From: Tabrizicola sp.
GTDB lineage: Bacteria; Pseudomonadota; Alphaproteobacteria; Rhodobacterales; Rhodobacteraceae
DNA length: 64,000 nt
Direction: 5' to 3'
NCBI GenBank assembly: GCA_025458105.1
Contig: JALOTD010000031.1
Span: 50,640-114,639, forward strand
Each line of letters opens with the position of its first letter. Positions within the stretch are counted from its first letter, which is position 1. Position numbers and translations under genes: made by a program. Positions 1 through 8,455 of the stretch are shown piece by piece. The notes beneath the pieces were generated by a model that saw nothing but the letters and a program-made list of their open reading frames with translations, searched no databases and was not told where the DNA came from.

Positions 1-15
1 GATCAGGCGCCCAAT

Positions 16-103
16 TTGTATCAGTCACAATAATCCTCTGGCGACTCATTGCGGGGTATTGCTACATTGTTCCTACGAGAGATTTAACATTGTATCAATA
101 CAA
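16..103. promoter_or_regulatory. Repeated TTGTATCA motif upstream of the DUF1127 gene
   Basis: The 8-mer TTGTATCA occurs at 16-23, followed by GTCACAA, and again at 90-97, followed by ATACAA, so that 90-103 is a 6-bp inverted repeat with a 2-nt spacer. The second copy ends just before the Shine-Dalgarno sequence. Two spaced near-palindromes ahead of a small stress-type gene could be operator sites for an unidentified regulator. This rests on pattern only; the left copy is close to the window edge. Confidence 0.25.
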
Positions 104-119
104 ATCACAGGAGGCTGCG

Positions 120-323
120 ATGACCCGCAGCGAGATCAGGACCCTTCCGCTTCGAACCCGCCCCGGCCTGGTGGCGCGCCTGAACACTGCAATTGTCGAA
201 GTTTTGACCCGTCGTCGCGACCGCCGCATCCTGGCACAGCTTGATGCCCATCTGTTGCGCGACATTGGCCTTTCGCAGGACGAAGCCCGGACCGAAGCGG
301 CCAAGCCGTTCTGGAAAGACTGA
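120..323 (+). CDS. DUF1127 small basic protein
   Basis: This is a 67-residue basic protein. The ATG at 120 sits 5 nt behind an AGGAGG at 109-114, so it is preferred to the in-frame TTG at 90. The C-terminal half (RRILAQLDAHLLRDIGLSQDEA) has the helix and the LLRDIGLS-type motif of DUF1127 proteins, a family of short arginine-rich proteins. Some alphaproteobacterial members take part in phosphate or carbon homeostasis and RNA-related stress responses; the role of this copy cannot be read from sequence. The gene is monocistronic, with a hairpin terminator 30 bp downstream. Confidence 0.85.
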   Translation: MTRSEIRTLPLRTRPGLVARLNTAIVEVLTRRRDRRILAQLDAHLLRDIGLSQDEARTEAAKPFWKD

Positions 324-353
324 CGCGGCCTTCCTTTGGTCTTACCCCTGACT

Positions 354-380
354 GGGCCGGATCTTCCGGCCCTTCTTTTT
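354..380 (+). terminator. Rho-independent terminator after the DUF1127 gene
   Basis: The stem GGGCCGG (354-360) and CCGGCCC (366-372) encloses a 5-nt loop and is followed by TTCTTTTT. It overlaps the stop codon of the convergent acyltransferase gene at 380-382. Confidence 0.85.
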
Positions 381-2266
381 CAAGGAGACAGGCTTTGAAG
401 CACGCCAGTCGCTGCAAGCCCGCGGGCATAGATCGTCGCCCCTTCAACGGTCAAATGTCCGGATTCGTCATGCATCAGAGGCCCCTTTCCCAGCACAGTG
501 CAGCCCTGGCGATCCGCGCAGAACAGCGGCACCGGATCAATCAGCAGCATGCCGGGCGTTTCGAGCCGCGCGAAACCGCGCAAGAAGGCTTCTGACCGGT
601 CGAGATCGGGCGTCAACGCGGCGATCCTCGCCCGGTCCCAGCGCAGAAGACGCTCTTCCAGCGTTGCAAACTGCGGCAAGGGCGCAACCACGACCACAGT
701 ATCGAAGACCTCACCCCACCAGGCCTGCATCTCGGCCAGCCGATCGGGCCTGCGTTCAGCGGCATCCCAGAGATTGGACAGGATGACGGTTCGAATTCCA
801 TCGGCCAGGGCTGCCTCACGCAGGCGGTCTGCCATCCGGCGGCAGTCACCGCGCATCAGCGATGGCACCGGCGAGCAGTTCCAGCCCGTCATCTGCATCG
901 GATTGCGCCCGGTCAGGCGGATGACTTTGGCAAAGTTTGCGGCATGGCTGTCGCCGAAAAGGGCAACGGGCCAGGCGGTCAGGCCCGGCTCGGTCGTGGC
1001 CTTGCAGTCCCAGGTGGCCAGGAAGGGCTGGGCGGGAACCGTGTGGTCGGTCATGTGGCAAGTGCCGGATTTCTGCAATGGAATGTCCAGGTCCTGCAGC
1101 CGGGCAAGTTCGGCGGGCGGATAGCCGGTCCAGGTCAGAGAGCGCCAACCACGCGCTTCGGCCAGGACGACAAGGCCGCCTGCAAGTGCCAGCGTAGCCA
1201 AGGTGGCCAGTCCGGCACCGACGCCCCAGCGGGGCAGGATCGGGTCGGTTGAGCGGCGGAAAGGCTCTTCGATCAGCCGCCAGCTGGCCCAGCCAAGGGC
1301 TATGGCGACCACCATCAGCCCGAGTTTGGTGGCCAGGTGTGGCTCTTCCGCCAGGATGACGCGCGCAAAGGCGAGAAGTGGCCAGTGCCAGAGATAGGTT
1401 CCGAAGCTGACCTTGCCAAGCCAGACCACGGGGCGAAGGGCCAGCGCCCGGCCAACCCAGGTGTCCGGTCCGGCCAGCAGGATGCAGAGCGCCGTGCAGA
1501 GAACAGGCACCATCAGCGCAAGGCCTGGCCCGATTTCGTGATACGTGACCAGGGTGACCGCGATCACCCCCATCGCGGCCAGGCTGCCGAATTGGCGCAG
1601 CGCCTTGGGCGCGGACCAGAGGAGAAGCGCGGTCAGGCTGCCCACCAGAAGCTCCACGGCACGGGCAGGCAGAAGGTAGAAGGCGGCGCGCGGATCGGTC
1701 TCGGCCTGGCGCAGGGCTACTGCCAGCCCCAGCAGGGCGAGGCCCGCAAGCACCGGCCCCAGCGCCGACGGCTTCCGCCGCCAGACCAAAAGCAGGATCA
1801 GGGGGAAAAGCAGGTAGAACTGCTCTTCAACGCCGAGGCTCCACAGGTGCAAAAGCGGCTGAGTGGCAGCTTCGGTGTTGAAGTATCCTGTGTCGCTGTA
1901 CAGGACGACGTTCGGAACCAAAGCGCTTGCGCCCAGGAAGACCGGAATGAAGCGGTCCATTTGGGCAGGGGACAGCGTGATCCAGGCCACGGGCAGGCAA
2001 ACTGCAAGCAGGGCGGCAAGTGCAGGCAGGATCCGGCGCACCCGACGGCGCCAGAAGGCAGCAAGCGAGAAGGTGCCGCCCTGCAACTCGCCGACCAGGA
2101 TCCGCGTGATGACATAGCCGCTGATCACAAAGAAGATGTCGACGCCCAGATATCCGCCAGGAAGCCACGACACTCCGGCGTGGTTCAGCAGGATCACCAG
2201 CACGGCCAGCGCGCGCAACCCGTCGATTTCTGGCCGGTAGCTCGGGTTCTTGTGCACGACTGCCAT
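380..2266 (-). CDS. Acyltransferase-3 family membrane protein with C-terminal SGNH domain
   Basis: This 628-residue protein is of the OafA/YrhL type, which O-acetylates surface polysaccharides. The N-terminal acyltransferase-3 domain (about residues 10-345) starts with YRPEIDGLRALAVLVILLNH and GVDIFFVISGYVIT and has about ten hydrophobic segments. A periplasmic SGNH hydrolase-like domain follows, with VALFGDSHAANF near residue 435 and a C-terminal block HDESGHLTVEGA that supplies the Asp/His pair. I use the ATG at 2266, behind a GGGGG run; an in-frame TTG at 2275 is possible. The substrate is unknown. Capsule-export genes lie 4 kb away, so lipopolysaccharide or capsule decoration is a reasonable guess. 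Confidence 0.9.
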   Translation of the reverse strand: MAVVHKNPSYRPEIDGLRALAVLVILLNHAGVSWLPGGYLGVDIFFVISGYVITRILVGELQGGTFSLAAFWRRRVRRILPALAALLAVCLPVAWITLSPAQMDRFIPVFLGASALVPNVVLYSDTGYFNTEAATQPLLHLWSLGVEEQFYLLFPLILLLVWRRKPSALGPVLAGLALLGLAVALRQAETDPRAAFYLLPARAVELLVGSLTALLLWSAPKALRQFGSLAAMGVIAVTLVTYHEIGPGLALMVPVLCTALCILLAGPDTWVGRALALRPVVWLGKVSFGTYLWHWPLLAFARVILAEEPHLATKLGLMVVAIALGWASWRLIEEPFRRSTDPILPRWGVGAGLATLATLALAGGLVVLAEARGWRSLTWTGYPPAELARLQDLDIPLQKSGTCHMTDHTVPAQPFLATWDCKATTEPGLTAWPVALFGDSHAANFAKVIRLTGRNPMQMTGWNCSPVPSLMRGDCRRMADRLREAALADGIRTVILSNLWDAAERRPDRLAEMQAWWGEVFDTVVVVAPLPQFATLEERLLRWDRARIAALTPDLDRSEAFLRGFARLETPGMLLIDPVPLFCADRQGCTVLGKGPLMHDESGHLTVEGATIYARGLAATGVLQSLSP

Positions 2267-2275
2267 TGCCCCCAA

Positions 2276-2303
2276 GGAAAAGGCCCGCCAGGGGGCGGGC
2301 CTT
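2276..2303 (-). terminator. Terminator of the rplM-rpsI operon
   Basis: Read on the minus strand, AAGGCCCGCC, a 4-nt loop and GGCGGGCCTT are followed by TTTTCCTT. It lies directly between the rpsI stop codon and the start of the acyltransferase gene. Confidence 0.85.
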
Positions 2304-2323
2304 GAGGTTTCCCGTGCCAGCGA

Positions 2324-2714
2324 TCAGCGCTTCGAGAACTGGAACGAGCGGCGGGCCTTCGGCTTGCCGTACTTCTTCCGTTCGACGACGCGGCTGTCGC
2401 GGGTCAGGAAGCCTGCCGCTTTCAGCGCACCGCGCAGGGCGGGCTCGTACAGCTGCAGCGCCTTCGAGATGCCGTGCTTCACTGCACCAGCCTGACCCGA
2501 AAGGCCACCACCGGCGACGGTCGCGTAGACGTCGAACTGGCCTTCGACGTTCGCCACGGTGAAGGGCTGCTTCAGGATCATCTGCAGCACGGGACGGGCG
2601 AAGTAGACCGCCATTTCCTTGCCGTTGACCACGACCTTGCCGGAACCGGGCGACAGCGGCGGGGGCCGATCCGACAGCCGACTTCAGGTCATCGAGAGAT
2701 TTGATATCGGCCAT
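2324..2714 (-). pseudogene. rpsI: 30S ribosomal protein S9, internal deletion and frameshift
   Basis: The start at 2714 ([16 protein letters not shown]) and the C-terminal two thirds, from [20 protein letters not shown] to [11 protein letters not shown], are clearly S9, but they lie in different frames. The segment that in S9 proteins links them, including the conserved GRSYATGKRK-type block, is absent near 2650-2670. The span is 391 nt, where about 490 would be expected for a rhodobacterial S9. The C-terminal tail that reaches the ribosomal P site is intact. S9 is normally required, and flanking genes look healthy, so a real null allele is unlikely. An assembly or consensus error, or a collapsed variant, is more probable. 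The gene follows rplM with a 1-nt gap, the usual arrangement. Confidence 0.85.
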
Positions 2715-2715
2715 G

Positions 2716-3039
2716 TCACGCGCTCCGGGTGTTCTTCGGGTTCAGGACCTTGACGTCCAGAACGGTGGGCTGCTGTGCTTCATGCGGATGGGCGGCGCCT
2801 GCGTAGACGCGCAGGTTCGACATCTGCTGGCGGCCCAGGCGGTTGCGGGTGATCATCCGCTCGACGGCCTTTTCCACCACACGCTCGGGGTGGGCGCCTT
2901 CCAACACCTGCCGCGCGGTGCGCTGCTTGATGCCGCCGGGGTGCCCGGTGTGCCAGTAGTAGACCTTGTCGTCGCGCTTCTTGCCGGTCATCTGCACCTT
3001 GTCGGCGTTGATGACGATGGTAGCGGTGAAGGTTTTCAT
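2716..3039 (-). CDS. rplM: 50S ribosomal protein L13, internally shortened
   Basis: The ORF starts MKTFTAT at 3039 and jumps straight to [15 protein letters not shown], then continues normally to [13 protein letters not shown] and NPKNTRSA. That gives 107 residues against about 154 for this family, so roughly 47 internal residues (about 141 nt, in frame) are missing at 3018/3019. The lost part is the start of the L13 fold, with the GRLAS and GKHK...MDMGD-type motifs. The gap is in frame, so an ORF finder sees an ordinary short gene. As with rpsI next door, I suspect an assembly gap rather than a working truncated L13. Upstream reading to 3180 is open but lacks homology. Confidence 0.85.
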   Translation of the reverse strand: MKTFTATIVINADKVQMTGKKRDDKVYYWHTGHPGGIKQRTARQVLEGAHPERVVEKAVERMITRNRLGRQQMSNLRVYAGAAHPHEAQQPTVLDVKVLNPKNTRSA

Positions 3040-3137
3040 CGTGGTTTCCAGCAAAAGGGAGGGCATGAGCGCCCCCGGAATCTCGGATGCGGGCTTATCG
3101 CCGAAGGACCGCTCAGCGTCAAGCGCCAGAAGCGACA

Positions 3138-3166
3138 TTAAATCATTAAAAATCAGTGCCTTGCAA
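3138..3166 (-). promoter_or_regulatory. Candidate sigma-70-type promoter for rplM-rpsI
   Basis: On the minus strand TTGCAA (3161-3166) is separated by 17 nt from ATTTAA (3138-3143). This is the only AT-rich stretch in the leader, about 100 bp upstream of the rplM start. It rests on pattern only. Confidence 0.4.
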
Positions 3167-3206
3167 CAACGGTATCCCAATACCCCAAACTCTCGCCTTT
3201 CTCTCC

Positions 3207-3246
3207 CGCGAATATCCTACGGGGGTGCGGGGGTGGGAAACCCCGG
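3207..3246. repeat. GC-rich dispersed repeat remnant
   Basis: The stretch has a CGAATATCC core followed by alternating G-rich and C-rich blocks that can fold (CGGGG and CCCCG). It resembles the short palindromic repeats that are common between genes in Rhodobacterales. It lies between the SseB-type gene and the rplM leader. The family assignment is from general familiarity, not from alignment. Confidence 0.3.
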
Positions 3247-3316
3247 TGTTCCCGAGCCGGTTGGCCGGAACGGCCAGAGGCGAGACAAAGGCTTGCGCCA
3301 AAGGCGCTCAATCTGA

Positions 3317-4105
3317 TTACCGCAGTTTCGGCGGGCGCGAGGGGTCCATTCCAGGCGCAGCGGGGGCTAGATCCTGTACCTCCGGTGCAAGCAGATCGAA
3401 ACGCAGCGCAACCCGGGCCATGGCCGCCACCACCGGGTCGCTGCTGGCCAGGAAAACCACGTCCAGCTCGCCCGCCTCGATGCCGGAAAAGACCAGCGCC
3501 TCGTTCATCGCCCGGGCCAATGCGCCTTCGGCCCCATCGGACGCATCGAGCAGTGCCAGAAGATGCCCCCGGCGCCCCCCCGCATAGACAACGCCCGCCA
3601 GGAGGGCCGCCACCGCAAGCCCCCCTGCCCGCGCGAGCTTGGCATCCAGCGCCGCGATCACCGCTTCGGGGACGGCGGGCGCGGTGAACTCCTGCGGCAT
3701 GGCCTCAACCTCCTCCGGTCCGCCGTCCAGCGTCTCGGCCAGCCAGTCCATCGCCTCAGGCGGCAAGAGCATCGACGAAGGCGCGACACCCAGATTCACC
3801 CCCATCCCGATCCCCTGCCCCTTCAGAAGGCCCGCGATCACCCGGCCCGGCAGCGCAGCGTAGGGCGCGATCCCGCCGGTAAAGCTGGCAAGCCGCTCCT
3901 CTCGGTCAAAGACCAGGACAACGGGGCCATCCTCAAGCTCGAACACCTTGGGTTCGACCGTCTCGCCCATGGCCTCACGCTCAAGAAGCAGGACCATCTC
4001 GCCATCGGCCAGCCGCTCGAAGAACCGCAGGCGCAGCGCTTCGTTTTCGGGGTCGGCCGAGACCGCCGCATGAGCAGCATCGAGCAGGGTCACGACATCA
4101 GTCAT
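3317..4105 (-). CDS. SseB family protein
   Basis: This is a 262-residue soluble protein. The N-terminal half (LLDAAHAAVSADPENEALRLRFFERLADGEMVLLLE to SFTGGIAPYAALPGRVIAGLL) matches the SseB N-terminal domain. The C-terminal half is Ala-rich and resembles the SseB C-terminal domain. SseB proteins are named for a serine-sensitivity phenotype; their biochemical role is not established. The start overlaps the stop of the upstream uracil-DNA-glycosylase-type gene by 8 nt, so the two are probably translationally coupled. Confidence 0.75.
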   Translation of the reverse strand: MTDVVTLLDAAHAAVSADPENEALRLRFFERLADGEMVLLLEREAMGETVEPKVFELEDGPVVLVFDREERLASFTGGIAPYAALPGRVIAGLLKGQGIGMGVNLGVAPSSMLLPPEAMDWLAETLDGGPEEVEAMPQEFTAPAVPEAVIAALDAKLARAGGLAVAALLAGVVYAGGRRGHLLALLDASDGAEGALARAMNEALVFSGIEAGELDVVFLASSDPVVAAMARVALRFDLLAPEVQDLAPAAPGMDPSRPPKLR

Positions 4106-4682
4106 CCATCACCTCCCGCACCCGCTGCCGCAGAACCGGCAGAAGCTCGTCCCCGAACCAGGGGTTGCGTTTCAGCCATCCCGTATTCCGCCAGGACGGA
4201 TGCGGCAAGGGAAAGACGCCCCGCGCGGCTGGGGCGCGCCAATCGGCCACGGCGGCGGTCACGTCGTGGCGGCCCAGGTGCCAGCGGATCGCCGCGCCGC
4301 CCACCAGAAGCGTCAAGCGAATTGGCCCGAGCGCGGCCATCACCTGGCCCCGCCAGGTCGCAGCACAGACCGGCGGCGGCGGCAGGTCTGCACCTTTTGC
4401 GTCATAGCCGGGAAAGCAGAAGGCCATTGGCACGATCGCCACGCGGGAAAGATCATAGAACTCGGGTTCGGTCATCCCCAGCCAGTCGCGCAAGCGATCG
4501 CCGGACCGGTCAGTAAAGGGCTGCCCGCTGGTATGCACGCGCGCACCCGGAGCCTGACCGGCGATCAGAAGCCGGGCACCGGGCCGGAACCAGACAACCG
4601 GGCGCGGCTGATGAGCGGTGACAGTTCGGGCAAAGGCATCTGCACAAAGACTGCAGGCCCGGATTTCGGTCGCAAGGTCCAT
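4098..4682 (-). CDS. Uracil-DNA glycosylase family protein
   Basis: The protein has about 194 residues. The block LLIAGQAPGARVHTSGQPFTDRSGDRLRDWLG corresponds to the catalytic and uracil-binding motif of small UDG-superfamily proteins. PHPSWRN near residue 170 corresponds to the second, DNA-contacting motif. ACSLCADAF near the N-terminus has two of the cysteines seen in Fe-S cluster members, but I do not see a full set of four. I chose the ATG at 4682 because homology starts there; open sequence continues to 4775. It would excise deaminated bases or act as a related hydrolase. Confidence 0.75.
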   Translation of the reverse strand: MDLATEIRACSLCADAFARTVTAHQPRPVVWFRPGARLLIAGQAPGARVHTSGQPFTDRSGDRLRDWLGMTEPEFYDLSRVAIVPMAFCFPGYDAKGADLPPPPVCAATWRGQVMAALGPIRLTLLVGGAAIRWHLGRHDVTAAVADWRAPAARGVFPLPHPSWRNTGWLKRNPWFGDELLPVLRQRVREVMDD

Positions 4683-4785
4683 GCGGGCACGCTGCCCCTG
4701 TCCTATGGTCATGGCAAGAGCCGCCCATTGCGGCGAGGCGCAAAGCCGGGTCAGATGGGCCATGCTGTCGCGCAAGGCCTAACGC

Positions 4786-6015
4786 ATGTATCGAGTCTCG
4801 CCCTTTGTCCCACGGTTCGCCAAAGCCCTTCTAGCCGGAGCGGTTCTGGCCACGCTTTGGGTCAATCTGGCACCGGCCAGCTATTACGATGCCATCGAGC
4901 TTCGGCTGACGGACCTCGACTTGCCGTCCTGGCTTGCTCCGCTGCCGGTTAGCCTGACACCAATGTCGGTCGTCGCGGATGGGTTGATGGCGCTGTTCTT
5001 TGCCTTTGTCGGCAAAGAGCTTTGGGAGGCCCTGGTTCTGGAGCGCGGGGCGCTGCGCGGGCGGCAGGCGCTGTTGCCGCTCGGGCTTACCTTGGGGGGA
5101 ATGGTTGGGGCGGCGGGTCTTTGGATCCTTTTGTCCGTGCTGATCGAGACGGCGGAAGAGGCAGCCTTTGCAACCGGTTGGCAGGTCCCGCTCGGGTCGG
5201 ATGTCGTCTTGTGCTATCTGTTCGGACGGCGGGTCTTCGGCCCCGGACATCCGGCATTGCACCTTCTGCTTCTCGTGACGATTGCCACGGATATTCTGGC
5301 GCTCTTGGTCTTGGGGCTGACCGCCACCGCCGCGGCGCTGCGGCCAGTCTGGCTGTTGCTGCCCCTGCTGGCCGGCGGGGCCGTGTGGCTGGCCATCGGA
5401 AGGCCGCGCGCCCATGACGCGCCCGAACGCGAACGGCGAGCCCAGCGCCGGCTATGGCCCTATGTGCTGGCGGGGCTCCTTTCCTGGCTGGGCGTCGCGG
5501 CCTCGGGCTTGCCACCGGCCCTCGGGCTCTTGCCGGTGATTCCGGCCATCGCGCATGCGGACCGCAGTTTCGGGATGTTTGCCGAAGTCGAAGAGGTGCT
5601 GCACGACCCGCTGAACCGTCTGGCCAAGGCGGTGGCCTGGCCGGTGACGATGGCCCTGTTCCTGTTCGGTCTGACCCGGGGCGGCGTCGACCTGTCGGCT
5701 TTTGCGGCCACGACATGGGTGGCTCTGCTTTCGGTCTGGGTCGGCCGCCCGCTGGGAATGACCGTGCTGGGGCTTGGCTTGGCCGCGACCCTTGGCCTGA
5801 GGCTGCCCCATGGGGTAGGTCTGCGCGATGTGCTGGCGATTGCACTGCTTATGGGCGTAGGCTTTACGCTGCCGATCCTTGCGCTGGACACAGCCCTCCC
5901 CGGCGGCGCGATGCAAGAGGCCGCTCGGCTTGGGTTTGCGCTTAGTCTGCTGATCGGCCCTGCCCTCTGGCTGATCCTGCCCCGACGCGCTGCCGCTGGC
6001 CGCACATCCCCGTGA
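4786..6015 (+). CDS. nhaA: NhaA-type Na+/H+ antiporter, divergent
   Basis: This is a 409-residue polytopic membrane protein, about 11-12 hydrophobic segments, of the NhaA fold. Characteristic blocks include MALFFAFVGKELWEALVLERGALR, PLGLTLGGMVGAAG, VGRPLGMTVLG and LLMGVGFTLPIL. The two aspartates of E. coli NhaA helix V (D163-D164) correspond to ATDILALL, so only one Asp is kept. The D133 region reads PLGSDVVLCYLFG. Proton/sodium exchange is likely by family but the stoichiometry may differ. It starts 10 bp beyond the divergent glycosylase-type ORF. Confidence 0.8.
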   Translation: MYRVSPFVPRFAKALLAGAVLATLWVNLAPASYYDAIELRLTDLDLPSWLAPLPVSLTPMSVVADGLMALFFAFVGKELWEALVLERGALRGRQALLPLGLTLGGMVGAAGLWILLSVLIETAEEAAFATGWQVPLGSDVVLCYLFGRRVFGPGHPALHLLLLVTIATDILALLVLGLTATAAALRPVWLLLPLLAGGAVWLAIGRPRAHDAPERERRAQRRLWPYVLAGLLSWLGVAASGLPPALGLLPVIPAIAHADRSFGMFAEVEEVLHDPLNRLAKAVAWPVTMALFLFGLTRGGVDLSAFAATTWVALLSVWVGRPLGMTVLGLGLAATLGLRLPHGVGLRDVLAIALLMGVGFTLPILALDTALPGGAMQEAARLGFALSLLIGPALWLILPRRAAAGRTSP

Positions 6016-6017
6016 CC

Positions 6018-6036
6018 GGCACGGCAATTCCGTGCC
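6018..6036 (+). terminator. Hairpin after the nhaA-type gene
   Basis: GGCACGG, CAATT and CCGTGCC form a 7-bp stem directly after the stop codon. There is no T-tract, so termination is only possible. The rest of the gap up to 6138 shows nothing else. Confidence 0.35.
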
Positions 6037-6138
6037 CGCGAACTGCAACAGCCCTTTTGCCGCCACAAACCGGATGTTAACCCTGTCGTACTAGACGGAA
6101 CGTCGGGCCGCATCGGATGGCCCTGGGCGAAGGCGGCG

Positions 6139-6792
6139 ATGATCGAGTTTCAGGGCGTATCCAAGTCCTACTGGACCGGCACACGGCGGAAGGTCATCCT
6201 TGACCGCGCGTCCTTTCGGGTGGAACTGGGCAATTCCCTTGGTATCCTGGCCGAAAACGGCGCGGGCAAGACCACGATCATCAACATGATGGCGGGCCTC
6301 GAAAAGCCTGATGAAGGGCGGATCATCAAGACCTCGCGCGTGTCCTTTCCGCTGGGTTTCATGGGCGGGGTGAACAACAAGCACTCTGCCAAGGAAAACT
6401 GCCGCTACATCGCCCGGCTTTACGGCCTTGACCCCGATTATGTCGAAAGCTTCTGCCGTTGGGTCTGCGGTCTTGGCGAATACTTCGACATGCCGCTGGC
6501 GACCTATTCCTCCGGCATGCGGTCGCGGTTTTCCTTTTCGCTTCTCCTGTCGATCGAGTTCGACATCTACCTGATCGACGAGGGCATGCCGTCCAGCTCG
6601 GATGTCGAGTTCAACCGCAAGGCCGGCAATGTGCTTAAAGAACGGCTTAAGAATGCTACGGTAATCATCGTGTCGCACCAGGCCGCAACGCTTGAACGAT
6701 TCTGCCGGTCGGCAGCCGTGTTGCGGAATGGTCAATTGTACCAGTTCGACACTCTAGAGGAAGCGAGACGCCTTTATGACTACCACACCTAG
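6139..6792 (+). CDS. Capsular polysaccharide ABC transporter ATP-binding protein (KpsT/BexA-like)
   Basis: This 217-residue ATPase energises export of capsule or related glycans across the inner membrane. The Walker A motif is ILAENGAGKTT (about residues 37-47). The signature region reads YSSGMRSRFSFS, typical of KpsT/Wzt rather than the canonical LSGGQ. The Walker B is IYLIDEGMPSS and the switch His is IIVSHQ. It overlaps the downstream KpsE-like gene by 17 nt. The KpsM-type permease partner is not in this window, so it must lie elsewhere. Confidence 0.9.
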   Translation: MIEFQGVSKSYWTGTRRKVILDRASFRVELGNSLGILAENGAGKTTIINMMAGLEKPDEGRIIKTSRVSFPLGFMGGVNNKHSAKENCRYIARLYGLDPDYVESFCRWVCGLGEYFDMPLATYSSGMRSRFSFSLLLSIEFDIYLIDEGMPSSSDVEFNRKAGNVLKERLKNATVIIVSHQAATLERFCRSAAVLRNGQLYQFDTLEEARRLYDYHT

Positions 6793-8434
6793 GGCCGCAC
6801 GCTTTTTCCTGCGCCGGGTTGAGCGTCCAGCCCTTCCCGCTGGACCTGCGGACGACATGCCCTTTGCCTCGACGGATGACGGTTTCGGTTCGCTCGACTT
6901 TCGACGCCCCGCCGACAAGGCACCGGGCCCGGCGCCGCAGGCAGCCGCGCAGCCGGCGCCTTCCCAGGATGACCCTGACGATGCGGCAATTGCCGCCATT
7001 GCGGCCGAAGGTCTGACCGGCCGCCAGTTGCGGCGCGCCCGGCTGGTGGCGCAGTCCCGCGGGCTGACACCTCGGTCTGATCTCGACGCCGTACTTCAGC
7101 TGCGGCGCGCGGGCCTTGATCCGTTCACCGGCGCCCCCGCGCTAGAGGCCGTGGCCCCGCCGCCTGTCTCAACTGCCGAGCCCAGCCGCGACCTGGCCCG
7201 CCTGCCCGGCGACCAGGTGCAGCTGCCCCAGCGGGCGCGGCCCATCGCCGTGCCTTCGCCCGAACAGAAGGCCGAGGTCAATCAGGCGGCCGAGATCATG
7301 CGGATGCAGCAGGATATCGCGCGCCGCCGCCGTCGCCGTCTTGCCCTGCTTGCGGCGCGGATGCTGGCCTTCGTGCTGCTGCCGACCTTTCTGGCTGGCT
7401 GGTATTTCTACCAGGTGGCCACCCCGATGTACGCCACCAAGGCCGAGTTCGTGATCCAGCACGCAGGTCCAAGCAGCGGCAGCACCGGGGGCCTGGGTGG
7501 TCTGTTTTCAGGGACGGGTCTGGCAACTTCCCAGGATTCGATTGCCGTGCAAGGCTATCTGCAATCTCGCGAAGCGATGATGCGGCTGGAAAGCGACCTC
7601 GGCTTCAAAGAGCATTTCCAGAACCCGGCCATCGACGATCTGCAGCGCCTTCCACCGGATGCAAGCATGGAAGACGCCTACAGTCTGTACAAACGCTATG
7701 TGAAGATCTCGTATGACTCGTCCGAGGGCATTGTCCGGATGGAAGTGATCGCCACCGATCCGGCCGTCGCCAGCGGATGGGCGAAACAGTTGGTCAGCTA
7801 TGCCGAGGAACAGGTTGATCACCTGACCCAGCGCTTGCGCGCAGACCAGATGCGCGACGCGCAGGCCGGCTATGACGAGGCGCAGGCCAATCTGGCCACC
7901 TCGCAAGCCCGCCTGATCGAACTGCAGGAACGCTTCAAGGTGATCTCGTCGGAAACCGAGGTCGGCCTGATCACCTCGCAGATCGCAACCCTGGAGCAGC
8001 AGATCAGCCAGGAACGGCTGTCGCTTGCCCAGATGGAAGCGAACTCGAACCCGAACCAGGCCAGAATGGAGCCCGTCAAGCGCCGCATCGCCACGCTGGA
8101 AAGTGAAATCGCCATCCTGCGAAACAAGCTGACCGAGGGGACCGAAAGCGAGACGAGCCTTGCCCAGGTGCAGGGGGAGTTGCTGGTGGCGCAGGCTGAT
8201 CTGCAGACCCGCCAGATGATGCTGGCTCAGTCGCTGCAGTCGATGGAAACCTCACGGATCGAGGCCAACCGCCAGGTGCGCTATCTGTCCCTGTCGGTCA
8301 GCCCGGTCCCGACCGATGAACCGGCCTATCCCCGCGCTTTCGAGAACACCATGGTCACGATGTTGATCCTTCTAGGGATTTACCTCATGGTCTCGATGAC
8401 GGTTGCCATCCTGCGTGAGCAGGTGACCGCCTGA
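6776..8434 (+). CDS. Capsule export inner-membrane/periplasmic adaptor (KpsE/RkpR-like) with long cytoplasmic N-terminus
   Basis: The protein has 552 residues. A Pro/Ala-rich cytoplasmic region of about 185 residues comes first. It contains EGLTGRQLRRARLVAQSRGL, repeated in spirit as LDAVLQLRRAGLDPF. A transmembrane segment follows an RRRRRR cluster (about 188-211), then a periplasmic part with long coiled coils (about 345-500) and a C-terminal transmembrane segment (about 525-545). This is the polysaccharide co-polymerase/adaptor layout of KpsE/Wza partners that bridges to the outer-membrane channel. Classical KpsE is about 380 residues; the N-terminal extension is typical of rhodobacterial and rhizobial forms. 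It is coupled to the ATPase upstream. Confidence 0.85.
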   Translation: MTTTPRAARFFLRRVERPALPAGPADDMPFASTDDGFGSLDFRRPADKAPGPAPQAAAQPAPSQDDPDDAAIAAIAAEGLTGRQLRRARLVAQSRGLTPRSDLDAVLQLRRAGLDPFTGAPALEAVAPPPVSTAEPSRDLARLPGDQVQLPQRARPIAVPSPEQKAEVNQAAEIMRMQQDIARRRRRRLALLAARMLAFVLLPTFLAGWYFYQVATPMYATKAEFVIQHAGPSSGSTGGLGGLFSGTGLATSQDSIAVQGYLQSREAMMRLESDLGFKEHFQNPAIDDLQRLPPDASMEDAYSLYKRYVKISYDSSEGIVRMEVIATDPAVASGWAKQLVSYAEEQVDHLTQRLRADQMRDAQAGYDEAQANLATSQARLIELQERFKVISSETEVGLITSQIATLEQQISQERLSLAQMEANSNPNQARMEPVKRRIATLESEIAILRNKLTEGTESETSLAQVQGELLVAQADLQTRQMMLAQSLQSMETSRIEANRQVRYLSLSVSPVPTDEPAYPRAFENTMVTMLILLGIYLMVSMTVAILREQVTA

Positions 8435-8455
8435 TACCGGACCATCGGAGTAAGC

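Noticed and set aside
90..119. TTG start ten codons upstream of the DUF1127 ATG
   Set aside because: The AGGAGG lies within these codons and is well placed for the ATG at 120.
1337..2305. 322-codon plus-strand ORF
   Set aside because: It is antisense to the acyltransferase gene and is Gln/Arg-rich without motifs.
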